Shown piece by piece: positions 1 to 8,714 of a stretch of 45,417 nucleotides of DNA. Under the pieces are notes generated by a model. It saw nothing but the letters and a program-made list of their open reading frames with translations, did not search any database and had not been told where the DNA came from. Each line of letters opens with the position of its first letter. Position 1 is the stretch's first letter. Source of the DNA: Gemmatimonadales bacterium (GTDB taxonomy: Bacteria > Gemmatimonadota > Gemmatimonadetes > Palauibacterales > Palauibacteraceae); the NCBI GenBank assembly GCA_030636765.1, contig DAOVWI010000002.1, forward strand, positions 1 to 45,417, in the 5' to 3' direction. Both the position numbers and the translations under genes were made by a program.

Positions 1-59
1 GGCGTGACAGCCGGCTTGGCACGCCGCGGCCGTTACGGCCTACGTGCGCATGAGCCCTC

Positions 60-1682
60 CTAGCTCGCTACACCCTGGCCGCGGAGAAAATCGATCAGCC
101 GCCCCGTGGCCCAGCGGCGTACAGCGGGCCTCCACAGAAATCCGAGCAGGGAGCCCAGCGGTCCGGCATCGATCGCGGCGATCTGGCGGCCGATTCTCGC
201 CTCGATGAGCTGCTCGAGCGCATGTCGCTGCGCGGGAGAGAGGGCGTCGTAGGAGGCGTCGAGATCGGGCACCTGATAGGCGGCCTCCTCATCCGGCTCG
301 TAGCTGACGACGTCGTCGAGCGTGCTCTCGATGACGCGGCGCGCATCGCGCCGCCCGGCACGGAAGTCGGCCTCCCTCCACTCGCGCGAGAACAGTCCCC
401 CGAAGTTGCCCAGGAAGTCGCCCGCCAGTCCCCCGGTAGGTGCTACCAGATAGAGGGGCATCGGCTCCTTGTCGTCGAGCCCGCCTGCCGCCTCGATGAG
501 GAAGATGAGCTTCGCCAGCCGGCTCCGGGCCGCACGCGTCTCCACCCTGGCCAGCACCTCCGGGTAGCGGGCCTCGATGCGGCCAATGTGCTCCTCCAGG
601 AGCTCGAGAACCGGGTCGGCACCGTCACTCCCGTCCGGGACGCGGTGATCGCACACCCGCTCGGCGAGCTCACCGACCAGGCGGCCGAGCTCCAACGCCT
701 CCGGGTCGGTTAGCGACTCGGCGATCTCCGGGAGACGATCCACCAGCGAGTGTAGGATCTCCAGCCGCTCGTTGGTGCGGTTCGCGCGGATCCAGTCCTT
801 GGAGCCACCCTGCCCGAGGAACGCACCGGCCAGGAGGCCCGCGACCTGGACCGCGGAGCTTGGCTCCGCGGGCGGTGGCTTTCCCGCCACCGCCGTCTCC
901 CGCAGGAACGGGTCAACCAACACGTAGCGCCAGTCGCCGCCGGAGTGCGGCGAGCGGTCCGCCAGACGTTTCGCCAGTCCGACCGGCTCGTTGTCGAACA
1001 GCCCGCCGTCCGTGTACCACATGTCGATCTCGGTCGACCCGGGTGGCAGAACGGCTCCCGGGAAGTCGCTCGCATCTCGCCGCAGGAGACGCGGCGGGAA
1101 GGCGAACGGAAAGCTTGCCGACGCTACCGCCGCCCGACGGATCTCCTCCCACACGGGTGCTCGGGCGCCGTCATCCCTGCTCAGCCCGAATCCGATCCAG
1201 TCGTCGAAGAGGCGCGTGCCGAACGATCGCTCGGGCGAGTTTCGGAAGCCGTAGCTCAGCTCGTACCGGACGCCGTGCAGGTTCGAGAGCGTGATGCCGA
1301 GCTGCAGCGAGTCGCCGAGGAGCGGTGAGGACCTGTCGTCCGAGGCTGGATCGGCGGTGATCAGAGCCCGGCTCATCTCTTCCAGAGCGGCGGCGTCGAG
1401 GATCGAGGAGCGCTTGACCGCGCGCGGCTTCAGGAGGATCGAAGCGTCCATGCCGTCGATCCATGCCCTCTCGATCCAGGGAAGGAGGTTCGGATTCACG
1501 ATGAGGGCACGGGCCGCCAGTGCCGCCGTGAGGGCGCCGGATGACGAGCCCGTGATGACGCCCACGCGCACGTTCGAGCCATGGCGGTTGCCCTCGAAGG
1601 CGCGGAGCAGCTCCGTCACGGCCCCCCCGGTATAGGCGCCGAGCGAGGCGCCGCCGCCCAGAATGAGTGCGATGTTCGGCAT
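60..1682 (-). CDS. patatin-like phospholipase
   Basis: This is a 540-residue patatin-family lipid acyl hydrolase, expected to cleave acyl chains from phospholipids with a Ser-Asp dyad. The glycine-rich oxyanion-hole motif GGGASLGAY is at residues 9-17. The nucleophile elbow GSSSG is at 45-49, with Ser47 as nucleophile, and the dyad Asp is in DGG at 225-227 (YTDGGLFDNEP). All three patatin signatures are intact. The rest of the protein is about 300 residues longer than a minimal patatin domain and has no motif I recognise. There is no clear signal peptide, so a cytoplasmic or peripheral membrane site is likely. The ATG lies 9 bases after the stop of the M23 peptidase gene, so the two are probably co-transcribed as the last genes of the minus-strand run. 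Substrate is unknown. Confidence 0.9.
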   Translation of the reverse strand: MPNIALILGGGASLGAYTGGAVTELLRAFEGNRHGSNVRVGVITGSSSGALTAALAARALIVNPNLLPWIERAWIDGMDASILLKPRAVKRSSILDAAALEEMSRALITADPASDDRSSPLLGDSLQLGITLSNLHGVRYELSYGFRNSPERSFGTRLFDDWIGFGLSRDDGARAPVWEEIRRAAVASASFPFAFPPRLLRRDASDFPGAVLPPGSTEIDMWYTDGGLFDNEPVGLAKRLADRSPHSGGDWRYVLVDPFLRETAVAGKPPPAEPSSAVQVAGLLAGAFLGQGGSKDWIRANRTNERLEILHSLVDRLPEIAESLTDPEALELGRLVGELAERVCDHRVPDGSDGADPVLELLEEHIGRIEARYPEVLARVETRAARSRLAKLIFLIEAAGGLDDKEPMPLYLVAPTGGLAGDFLGNFGGLFSREWREADFRAGRRDARRVIESTLDDVVSYEPDEEAAYQVPDLDASYDALSPAQRHALEQLIEARIGRQIAAIDAGPLGSLLGFLWRPAVRRWATGRLIDFLRGQGVAS

Positions 1683-1691
1683 CGTGTGAAC

Positions 1692-2687
1692 CTACGGTGT
1701 CGGATTGGAGTCGAGAAAGGCGTCCGCCTCCGGCACCCGGAAATCGAGGGCGCTGCCGGCATCCAGTCTCTCGCCGTCGACGAAGAAGCTCCAATGAAGG
1801 TGCGGTCCGGTGACACGGCCCGTGGCGCCCACCTTTCCGATGACCTGGCCCCGCTCCACGATCTGGCCTTCGGTCACGTCTATCTCGGAAAGGTGATAGT
1901 AGCCGGTGAAGACGCCGAAACCGTGGCTCACGTAGATGGCGTTGCCCGCGTAGTACAGCTCACGAGCAATCATGACCCGCCCACGCCCCGCTACGCGCAC
2001 CGGCGTGCCGACGTCTCCCGCCAGGTCCACGCCCCAGTGGCGGCTCTGCAGATCCTCGTTGAACAGCCGCTTCTGGCCGAACGGGCTCGTGATCCTGGTG
2101 TTCCTCGGCCTTACGAAATTGCCGTCGATCAGCCATTCGGGTGTTACCTGGCGCAGGGTCGAGCGGACGAGGTCCCGCTCTCGTTCGATTCGCCGCAGCA
2201 CTTCGGGAGGCGGATTGGAGAACCGAGGGGCCACGCTCAGCTCCGTGGTCGAGTAGGTTCGGGGTCTCACCGGCACCGTCCAGCTCTGCACGAACGGTTC
2301 GGCGCCTCCGGCGTGGGCGGAGACAACGAGCTCGACATCCCCCGGGCGGTCGGCCGGGAGCGGCGCGAGGCCGAACCACCCGTCTCCCAGCCGTCCGAGG
2401 CGCAGAGGGCGACCGTCCAGTTCGGCGCTGACCTCGACCCCGTCCGCTCCCGACGCCGCGGCGCGCACGAATACGGCGAGCGCCGTCCCGTCGCTCGGGC
2501 TCGACGGCCCCCATCTCACATCGAGGCCGACGTCGGCCGTGTTGGGAGGCGTCGTCAGCGTATCGACCTGCGCGAGCGTGGAGGCGGCGGCCGGCGGCAT
2601 GCCCCCCGGTGCGCCGGCCATTCCGCTGCCGGCGAGCACCGCGGCCAGCAGGCCTATGACGCGCGTTCCGCGGATCGTGCGTCTCAT
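1692..2687 (-). CDS. M23 family metallopeptidase (LytM-type murein endopeptidase), secreted
   Basis: This is a 331-residue exported zinc peptidase expected to cut peptidoglycan cross-bridges in the periplasm. The N-terminus is a Sec signal (arginines, then IGLLAAVLAG, then a small-residue region). A beta-rich middle region (about 45-190) precedes a C-terminal LytM domain. The metal ligands are visible: His217 and Asp221 in HWGVD, and the HLH pair at 296-298 in TGPHLHWSF. The ITSPFGQKR and GRVTGPHLHW blocks are typical of active M23 enzymes rather than inactive EnvC-type activators. The frame is open to a TTG at 2705, but I chose the ATG at 2687. It gives a clean signal peptide and begins 4 bases past the stop of the upstream oxidoreductase gene. 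The patatin gene follows 9 bases later. Confidence 0.92.
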   Translation of the reverse strand: MRRTIRGTRVIGLLAAVLAGSGMAGAPGGMPPAAASTLAQVDTLTTPPNTADVGLDVRWGPSSPSDGTALAVFVRAAASGADGVEVSAELDGRPLRLGRLGDGWFGLAPLPADRPGDVELVVSAHAGGAEPFVQSWTVPVRPRTYSTTELSVAPRFSNPPPEVLRRIERERDLVRSTLRQVTPEWLIDGNFVRPRNTRITSPFGQKRLFNEDLQSRHWGVDLAGDVGTPVRVAGRGRVMIARELYYAGNAIYVSHGFGVFTGYYHLSEIDVTEGQIVERGQVIGKVGATGRVTGPHLHWSFFVDGERLDAGSALDFRVPEADAFLDSNPTP

Positions 2688-2691
2688 GCGC

Positions 2692-4233
2692 TCATGCGCC
2701 ACCAAGCCGACGTGTCGCCCGGAAGTAACGATCCAGCCAACGCCGGGAGCGGTCGGTGAGCTTGCTCCGGTAGTACATGTCGGCGGCTCTCCGTATTCCC
2801 TCGCTCATGGTCGGGTATGGGTGAACAAGCTTCGACAGATCGGCGATACGCAGCCGGTGACGAATGGCGATGGCCACCTCCACGATCATCGTGCCGGCCG
2901 ACGGAGCCAGCACGTGGCCGCCAAGCAGGCGCCCTCGCCGGTCCGTGATCAGCTTTACCATTCCACCGGTCTCCCGATCCGTGATGACCCTATCCAGGTC
3001 GGACGTGTCGTAGCGGTAGACCCTCACGGCGTCGCCGTGGCGCTCCCGTGCCTCGGCCTCGGTCAGCCCGACCCTGGCGAGCGGAGGGTCCGAGAACACC
3101 GCCCACGGTACGACCGAGTAGTCCACTCTCGCAGCCAGCGGGAAGAGCGCGTTGCGCACGACGGCGCGGGCCTCGTGGTCCGCCACGTGCGTGAAGCGAA
3201 GGCCGCCCGTGACGTCGCCGGCCGCATAGATATGCCGACGCGAGGTCCGAAGCGTGCCGTCGACGGCGATCCCGTCTCTGCCCACGTCGACGCCGGCTGC
3301 CTCCAGCCCCAGTCCCTCGACGTTGGCGAGCCTGCCGGCGGCGACGAAGATCCGCTCGGCCCGCACGGTCGCCGTCGCCGCGGCCTCGGTCGGGTCCGCG
3401 GAGACGTCCGACGCGGCGGCATTCATGGACTTCAGATGCAAGACCGATTCGCCATTCGACCGCTCGGCCGATATCGCCGCGTGGCCCACATGGATCCGGA
3501 TCCCTTCGCGCCGCAGAAGGCTCTCCAGTTGAGCCGCCACCTCCGCGTCCTCGTTCGGCAGGATGCGACCGGCTAGCTCGACCAGGGTCACCTCGACGCC
3601 GAGCCTGCAGTACGCCTGGGCGAACTCCACCCCGATCGGTCCAGCCCCGAGAACCACCACGGACCGGGGCAGCGAGTCGTCCTCGAACGCGGTTTCGTGC
3701 GTGTAGCAGCCGGCCTCCGCGAGGCCTTCGACCGGCGGAATGGCGGGACGGCTGCCCGTCGCGATCAGGATTCGCCGGCCCTCCAGGACGCGATCGCCTG
3801 CCTCGACGCGGACCGGTGATACGAGCCGCGCAGCCGTGCCCTCGAGGACCTCGACGCCTAGCTCGCGAAAGCGTGACGGGTCGTCGTGAGGCTGCACGCG
3901 CGCCCGCGTCTCGCGCACGCTGGCCAGCACGGCGGAGCCGAACGGACCCGTGCCGGGGGCCCGGCCCGGCAGCTCGGAGGCCGGAGCACCGGCTACCGAG
4001 GACGAAAGCCCGAATTCCGCCGTTCGCCTCAGCGCGTCGGCGATGCGCGCCGAGCCGATGAGCGCCTTGCTCGGGACGCAGCCGCTCCACAGGCATTCCC
4101 CACCGAGCCGTTGCCTCTCGATGAGGACGCTTCGGGCACCCAGGCTTGCCGCGCCGGCCGCTGCGACCAGACCGGCCGTGCCGCCGCCGATCACGATCAG
4201 GTCGAAGAGGTCCCCCGCGCGCTTGGCGTGCAT
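2692..4233 (-). CDS. FAD-dependent pyridine nucleotide-disulfide oxidoreductase (MerA/Lpd superfamily)
   Basis: This is a 513-residue class I flavoprotein disulfide reductase. The FAD-binding glycine motif is at about 15-20 (VIGGGTAGL). The redox-active pair is Cys47/Cys52 in CLWSGCVPSK. A second Rossmann motif, VVVLGAGPIGVE, lies near 192-203, and the C-terminal dimerisation domain ends the protein. At the position of the Lpd catalytic His (HxHPTxSE) the sequence reads HPYPTMSE, so Tyr473 replaces the second His, as in mercuric reductases. There is no N-terminal HMA domain and no C-terminal Cys pair, so I do not call it MerA. The substrate is open: a low-molecular-weight disulfide, a metal or a quinone are all possible. 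The ATG at 4233 sits 9 bases after GGAG. An ATG at 4239 is possible but too close to that site. The frame is open further upstream, but that part is antisense noise over the next gene. Confidence 0.88.
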   Translation of the reverse strand: MHAKRAGDLFDLIVIGGGTAGLVAAAGAASLGARSVLIERQRLGGECLWSGCVPSKALIGSARIADALRRTAEFGLSSSVAGAPASELPGRAPGTGPFGSAVLASVRETRARVQPHDDPSRFRELGVEVLEGTAARLVSPVRVEAGDRVLEGRRILIATGSRPAIPPVEGLAEAGCYTHETAFEDDSLPRSVVVLGAGPIGVEFAQAYCRLGVEVTLVELAGRILPNEDAEVAAQLESLLRREGIRIHVGHAAISAERSNGESVLHLKSMNAAASDVSADPTEAAATATVRAERIFVAAGRLANVEGLGLEAAGVDVGRDGIAVDGTLRTSRRHIYAAGDVTGGLRFTHVADHEARAVVRNALFPLAARVDYSVVPWAVFSDPPLARVGLTEAEARERHGDAVRVYRYDTSDLDRVITDRETGGMVKLITDRRGRLLGGHVLAPSAGTMIVEVAIAIRHRLRIADLSKLVHPYPTMSEGIRRAADMYYRSKLTDRSRRWLDRYFRATRRLGGA

Positions 4234-4298
4234 CACCATCGTCTCCGTGAGTGTCCCGTGGGGCGCCGAGCCTCTCGGCGCGCGTGCGCGAGAGTAGG

Positions 4299-5819
4299 CT
4301 AAAGCTCCAGGAAGCACCACTCCCTGGAGACGGGGGCGGTTCCCATCTGCAGCCCTTTCTCCGAAGCCACCAGGATGTTGTTCGAGTGGTTGAACCCGAA
4401 GCCGTGCTCCGGATCGTAGAGGCCCGGCTCGTTCGAGAAGTGCATTCCCTCTCGCATCACGGTGTAGTCCCCCAAGGCGTGATACGGGGGCTGGTGGCCC
4501 TCCATCCCCTCGCCATGGCCGGGCCGGTGGTAGATGAGGTGGGCCATCCCGTTCTCCACCTGGTAGTCGTGCACCGCCTTGGCCACGTTGGAGCAGGTGT
4601 TCCCCGCGTACGATTCCTCGGCTTGGATCTCGTAGCTGCGGGTGTGGACGTCCCACACCCGCTGCTGTCGATCGCCCCCCGGGGCGATCAGGAAGGCCCG
4701 GTACTGCTCTCCTCCGTAGCCTCCGATCCGTACGATACCCGCGATCTGGAGCGCGTCGCCCCGCTGCACCTTCCTCCAGAACATCTGATTGGGGTGCGGA
4801 TACGCCGTCGTGCGGCCCGTCCGACAACCGACGCCGACCGAGATCCCGACGGCGTTGTGCGGCTCCCCAGCCTGCGGGATGTCGTCCATGATCCGGCTCA
4901 CGCCCCAAACGGTGGCCGCGTTCGCCACCTCCCAGTCAACCGCCTGGAGGCCCCGCTCCAGGAGGTAGTTACGGGCGAAAGCGTGAATCTCCGACCAGTA
5001 GTCCTCGGCCAGCTGCGTAAGCCGGGTCTCCATCTCGTCCTTGACGATCCGGTGGAGAACCAGGATGTCGTTGATCTCCTGGAATTCGGCGCCCGGCATC
5101 ATCGCGGCCATGGAGCCGATCGCACCAGCTTCGGGACGCTTCTTCTCCGGCGGAACGATCGGTCCCCACATGTCCAGCCGCTTGACGTCCTCCTGGCCCG
5201 GCATGATCCCGATCTCCGCCTGTCCGCCGCTATCGATCCCGATCGTCCCTTTCCCGTAGCCCAATCGACGGAGCGTCTCTCCCCACCAGCGGTGGATGTT
5301 CACGGTGTCGCCCTGCACCACCTCGCCCCGGTTCGGGAAGCCGCCGCTCGCGTGCTGCCAGTCGAAGTAGGACTCCGAATCGGTGTTCCACCAGTCATTC
5401 ACCAGCTGCTGATCCAGGTGGGGGTTGAGCCAGATGATCGCGTCGTCATCGTCCATCGGCAGGAAGCAGGCGAACGGCCGCTCGGTCGTGGAGTGGAAGA
5501 GGCCGGTGGCATAGATGATGTTCCAGCGTCGCGTAAGGAGAATGCCGCTGTCCACCCCGCGCTCCCCGGCGGCCCGCTTCAACTGGCGGGCCTTCTCCTT
5601 GTACCACTCCATCGGCAACCGGTGGAAATCCGCCGGCTGCGGAAGCTCGTGCTTGCGGCGCGCCTGTTCTCGGCGGAGCAGCTCAAAGCTGTCCGTGCCG
5701 CGCTCGGCGCGCGCCATGGCGCGCTCGTCCGGCCACACCGAGTGCGGGCCTACGATGGCGGCTCCCAGGAACCCCGTGCCTGTCGCGGAAACGAAATCGC
5801 GGCGGCTCCACCGTCCCAT
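4299..5819 (-). CDS. Tat-exported M24-fold protein (Xaa-Pro peptidase/creatinase-like) with altered metal site
   Basis: This is a 506-residue pita-bread-fold (M24) protein. The N-terminus SRRDFVSATGTGFLGAAIVG is a twin-arginine signal, so export in folded form is likely. An N-terminal creatinase-type domain (about 70-240) precedes the M24 domain (about 250-490). Aligned by eye with aminopeptidase P or prolidase, the His in GHGEGME (His435) and the Glu in NEPGLY (Glu464) are kept. The first metal Asp is Ala360 (LQIAG), the second is Glu371 (GGEQYRAF), and the final Glu is Asn477 (GFNHSNN). A normal two-metal peptidase is therefore doubtful; a creatinase-like metal-free hydrolase or a non-catalytic role fits better. 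Start choice is firm: AAAGGAGG lies 5 bases before the ATG. It lies 23 bases after the FAD oxidoreductase gene. Confidence 0.88.
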   Translation of the reverse strand: MGRWSRRDFVSATGTGFLGAAIVGPHSVWPDERAMARAERGTDSFELLRREQARRKHELPQPADFHRLPMEWYKEKARQLKRAAGERGVDSGILLTRRWNIIYATGLFHSTTERPFACFLPMDDDDAIIWLNPHLDQQLVNDWWNTDSESYFDWQHASGGFPNRGEVVQGDTVNIHRWWGETLRRLGYGKGTIGIDSGGQAEIGIMPGQEDVKRLDMWGPIVPPEKKRPEAGAIGSMAAMMPGAEFQEINDILVLHRIVKDEMETRLTQLAEDYWSEIHAFARNYLLERGLQAVDWEVANAATVWGVSRIMDDIPQAGEPHNAVGISVGVGCRTGRTTAYPHPNQMFWRKVQRGDALQIAGIVRIGGYGGEQYRAFLIAPGGDRQQRVWDVHTRSYEIQAEESYAGNTCSNVAKAVHDYQVENGMAHLIYHRPGHGEGMEGHQPPYHALGDYTVMREGMHFSNEPGLYDPEHGFGFNHSNNILVASEKGLQMGTAPVSREWCFLEL

Positions 5820-5842
5820 GCTGTCCTCCTTTCGAGGGGTGT

Positions 5843-7297
5843 TTACCAGGCTGACACTTCGACCGTCGTACTCTCAGGACCGGGCGCGTGTCCCTTCAGC
5901 GCGGCGCGTGCGGCGTGATAACCGCACATGCCGTGGACCCCGCCGCCGGGCGGCGTCGAAGCCGAGCAGAGATACACCCCGGAGATGGGCGTCGAGTACG
6001 GCACGCGCTGCAGGAACGGCCTGCCGATCACCTGACGGAGGATGTTGGCCCCGCCGGTGATGTCCCCGCCCACGTAGTTGGGATTGCGGGCCTCCAAGTC
6101 ACCCGGCCCGAGCGCGCTCCGCGCCAGGATACACTCGCGAAACCCGGGAGCGAAGCGCTCGATCTGGCCCTCGATCCTCTTGGTCATGTCATCGGGACAT
6201 CCGTTCGGAACATGGCAGTAGGCCCACGCCGTGTGGCGGCCCCGCGGGGCACGCGTCGGGTCGAAGAGACTCTGCTGAGCCAGCAGGACGAACGGCCGCT
6301 CCGGTGGCTTGCCCTCCCACACCTCGCGTTCGGCCGCCGCGATCTCCTCGAAGGTGCCTCCGACGTGGACCGTGCCGGCGAGGCCGCACTCGCGCGCTCG
6401 CCACGGTATCGGCTCGCCGAGCGCCCAGTCCATCTTGAAGACGCCCGGCCCGTATCGGTAACGCGACAGGCGTCTTCGGTACCGCGGCGGGAGCTGGTCG
6501 CCGGCGATCTCGAGCAGCTGGCGCGGCGTGGTCGAGAGGAGTGCGGTCGCCCCGGCGGGCAGGTCTGCCAGGCTGCGAACCGGCCGCAACGTCGTGATCT
6601 CCCCGCCCAGGTCTCGGAGAACATCGGCGAGCGCGTCGGCCAGCCTGCCCGATCCTCCTCTCGGGAAGGGCCAGCCCGTGAGGTGTCCCAGGATGGCGAG
6701 CACCAGGCCGAACCCCGCGCTCGGGCGCATCTCCAACGGAATAACAGCATGCGCGGCGAGTCCGGCGAAGAGCGCCCGCGCCCGGTCACCCTGGAAACGC
6801 CGGTCCACGAGGCTGCGGGCCGAGCCGGCCGCCTGCCGGGCGAAACGGGCGAACGCCAGCGGGTGCCGGGGCGCTCCGGGCGGACCGAGAAAGTCGGTCT
6901 CCACGCTTTCCCAGCCCTCCACGAGCGGGCGGAGAAGCCGTCCATACGCGTCTCCATCCGGACCGAGGTCCGCGGCGGTGTCGTCCACGGAGCGGCGCAG
7001 AATCACGGCGGTTCCACCGTCGAGCGGATGCGCCAGGGGTGATGGCGGGTGCACCCACGAAAGCCCCCGATCGTCGAGACGGAGCGATCGGAAGAAGGGC
7101 GACGCGACGCCGAGGGGGTGGATCGCCGAGCACACGTCGTGGCGGTAGCCTGGCAGCGTGAGCTCGGCCGTGCGCATGCCGCCGCCGATCGTGTCGCTCG
7201 CCTCCAGCACCGCCACCGAGCGCCCGGCCTGGGCTAGCACGATGGCCGCGGCCAGGCCGTTCGGGCCGGAGCCGACGACCACGGTGTCGGAGTCCAT
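5843..7297 (-). CDS. FAD-dependent oxidoreductase, phytoene desaturase/CrtI-like
   Basis: This is a 484-residue flavoprotein of the phytoene dehydrogenase/amine oxidase superfamily. The N-terminal dinucleotide fold reads VVVGSGPNGLAAAIVLAQAG and is followed by an acidic ribose-binding Glu and the second glycine patch GGGMRT. The C-terminal FAD-contacting segment (GVYLCSASTPPGGGVHGMCG) ends the protein. No carotenoid genes are nearby, so the substrate is unknown; related proteins are usually annotated only as NAD(P)/FAD oxidoreductases. The ATG at 7297 lacks a well-spaced ribosome site. A TTG three codons upstream (7306) has AGGAGA 7 bases before it and may be the true start. The frame stays open to 7447, but that part runs through the 7381-7436 direct repeat and looks non-coding. 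It is the first gene of the minus-strand run and is divergent from the sphingolipid operon. Confidence 0.85.
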   Translation of the reverse strand: MDSDTVVVGSGPNGLAAAIVLAQAGRSVAVLEASDTIGGGMRTAELTLPGYRHDVCSAIHPLGVASPFFRSLRLDDRGLSWVHPPSPLAHPLDGGTAVILRRSVDDTAADLGPDGDAYGRLLRPLVEGWESVETDFLGPPGAPRHPLAFARFARQAAGSARSLVDRRFQGDRARALFAGLAAHAVIPLEMRPSAGFGLVLAILGHLTGWPFPRGGSGRLADALADVLRDLGGEITTLRPVRSLADLPAGATALLSTTPRQLLEIAGDQLPPRYRRRLSRYRYGPGVFKMDWALGEPIPWRARECGLAGTVHVGGTFEEIAAAEREVWEGKPPERPFVLLAQQSLFDPTRAPRGRHTAWAYCHVPNGCPDDMTKRIEGQIERFAPGFRECILARSALGPGDLEARNPNYVGGDITGGANILRQVIGRPFLQRVPYSTPISGVYLCSASTPPGGGVHGMCGYHAARAALKGHAPGPESTTVEVSAW

Positions 7298-7380
7298 GTG
7301 GTCCAACGAGTTCTCTCCTGTATCGACGACGACTCCGGAGCTGCGGCCGGAAGCCGTTCTCGGGAGGCACCTTCCGGCCG

Positions 7381-7436
7381 GTGAGCCGCCGGTTTTGCTT
7401 CCACGTTCCCCCGGCCGTGAGCCGCCGGTTTTGCTT
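7381..7436. repeat. pair of perfect 20-base direct repeats, 36-base period
   Basis: GTGAGCCGCCGGTTTTGCTT occurs at 7381-7400 and again, identically, at 7417-7436. Both copies are preceded by a CCGGCC-like block. They sit between the divergent starts of the FAD oxidoreductase (7297/7306) and serine palmitoyltransferase (7500). The location would suit an operator for one or both genes, or a fragment of a dispersed genomic repeat. With only two copies I cannot tell which. Confidence 0.75.
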
Positions 7437-7499
7437 GCAGGCGCCACAGGCCGCGGGTAGCTTGCCGTGCTCTGCTAGCCAAAGGAAAGGTCACACGTA

Positions 7500-8681
7500 A
7501 TGCACGTTTTCGCCAAGTGCGAGAACTTTACCACCTCCCGCGAGCTCCGCGCGATCGGCCTGTATCCGTACTTCCAGCCTATCGAGGAATCGTGTGACAC
7601 CACCGTCGTCATCCGGGGCGAGCGCAAGATCATGGTGGGATCGAACAACTACATGGGCCTGACCCACGATCCGCGCATCCTCGAGGCGGCGAAGGCCTCT
7701 CTGGACCGATATGGAAGCGGCAACACCGGAAGCCGTTTCCTGAACGGCAACCTCGATATTCACGACCGGCTGGAGGAGGAGCTCGCCCGGTTCGTCGGCA
7801 AGGAGGCCGGGCTCGTCTTCAGCACCGGCTACCTGACGAACCTCGGCACGCTGAGCGCCCTGTGCGGCCGAAACGACACGATCTACGTTGACAAGTTCGA
7901 CCACGCGTGCATACAGGACGGCGCTCGGCTCGGATTCGGCCGCGTGCAGCGCTTCGCCCACGGCGACTACGACAAGCTGCGGCGAATGCTTGCCTCCGAG
8001 AAGGAGGAGCGGGGCAAGCTGGTAACCGTGGACGGGGTGTACAGCATGGAGGGCGATCTCGCGGATCTTCCCACCCTGGTCGAGTTTCGGAGGGAGTTCG
8101 CCGCCGGCCTCGTGGTGGACGACGCGCATTCGCTCGGCGTCGTCGGGCCGCACGGCGACGGTACCGCCGCCCACTTCGGCCTCACTGATGAGGTGGACCT
8201 GATCACGGGGACCTTCTCGAAATCCTTCGCCTCCATCGGCGGATTCGTGGCGGGCACCGAAACGATCATCGAGTACCTCCGGAACAACGCTCGGGCGCTG
8301 ATCTTCAGCGCGAGCATGCCGCCGTCGGCCGTGGCCACGGTGCTGAAGGCCCTCGAGATTATCCGTGAGGAGCCCGAGAGACGCGAGCAGTTGTGGTCGA
8401 ACACGCGGAAGATGATGGACGGTTTCCGCTCGATCGGTTTCGACATCGGGCCGACCGAGACGCCGATCGTGCCGATACTCGTAGGACCGATGGAGAAAAC
8501 CTTCCGCTTCTGGAGAGAGCTTTTCGACGCCGGAGTCTTCACGAATCCCGTCGTACCGCCCGCTGTGCCCGAGGGCAGCTGCCGGCTGCGAACCAGCTAC
8601 ATGGCCACCCACACCGAGGAGCAGCTCGACTTCGTTCTCGAGTGCGTCGAGAGGATCGGAAAGAAGCTGCAAGTAGTGTGA
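7500..8681 (+). CDS. spt: serine palmitoyltransferase (alpha-oxoamine synthase family)
   Basis: This is a 393-residue PLP enzyme of the alpha-oxoamine synthase family, expected to condense L-serine with an acyl thioester to 3-ketosphinganine in the cytoplasm. PLP-binding features are the Schiff-base Lys241 in GTFSKSF, the DDAHS motif with Asp208 and His210, and the family segment SGNTGSRFLNGN. KBL (2-amino-3-ketobutyrate CoA ligase) and BioF (8-amino-7-oxononanoate synthase) share this fold. The sphingolipid assignment rests on the next three genes, which supply the remaining steps. The ATG at 7500 has AAAGGAAAGG about 9 bases upstream. It is the first gene of a tight four-gene operon; the acyltransferase gene starts 33 bases after its stop. 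Confidence 0.9.
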   Translation: MHVFAKCENFTTSRELRAIGLYPYFQPIEESCDTTVVIRGERKIMVGSNNYMGLTHDPRILEAAKASLDRYGSGNTGSRFLNGNLDIHDRLEEELARFVGKEAGLVFSTGYLTNLGTLSALCGRNDTIYVDKFDHACIQDGARLGFGRVQRFAHGDYDKLRRMLASEKEERGKLVTVDGVYSMEGDLADLPTLVEFRREFAAGLVVDDAHSLGVVGPHGDGTAAHFGLTDEVDLITGTFSKSFASIGGFVAGTETIIEYLRNNARALIFSASMPPSAVATVLKALEIIREEPERREQLWSNTRKMMDGFRSIGFDIGPTETPIVPILVGPMEKTFRFWRELFDAGVFTNPVVPPAVPEGSCRLRTSYMATHTEEQLDFVLECVERIGKKLQVV

Positions 8682-8714
8682 GGGCTCGGGCCGCCGGGTG
8701 AGTCGCCGAAGATC

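Noticed and set aside
1..59. Terminator hairpin after the patatin gene (GGCCG 28-32 with CGGCC 36-40)
   Set aside because: The stem is short with no T-run, and it lies at the very edge of the window, so it is not supportable.
2692..4233. Mercuric reductase merA
   Set aside because: No HMA domain, no C-terminal vicinal Cys pair and no mer genes nearby.
4251..5918. Long plus-strand open frame over the M24 gene
   Set aside because: It is a GC-driven shadow of a gene with a Tat signal and a strong ribosome site on the minus strand.
7381..7436. CRISPR array
   Set aside because: Only two repeat copies, a 16-base spacer and no cas genes.
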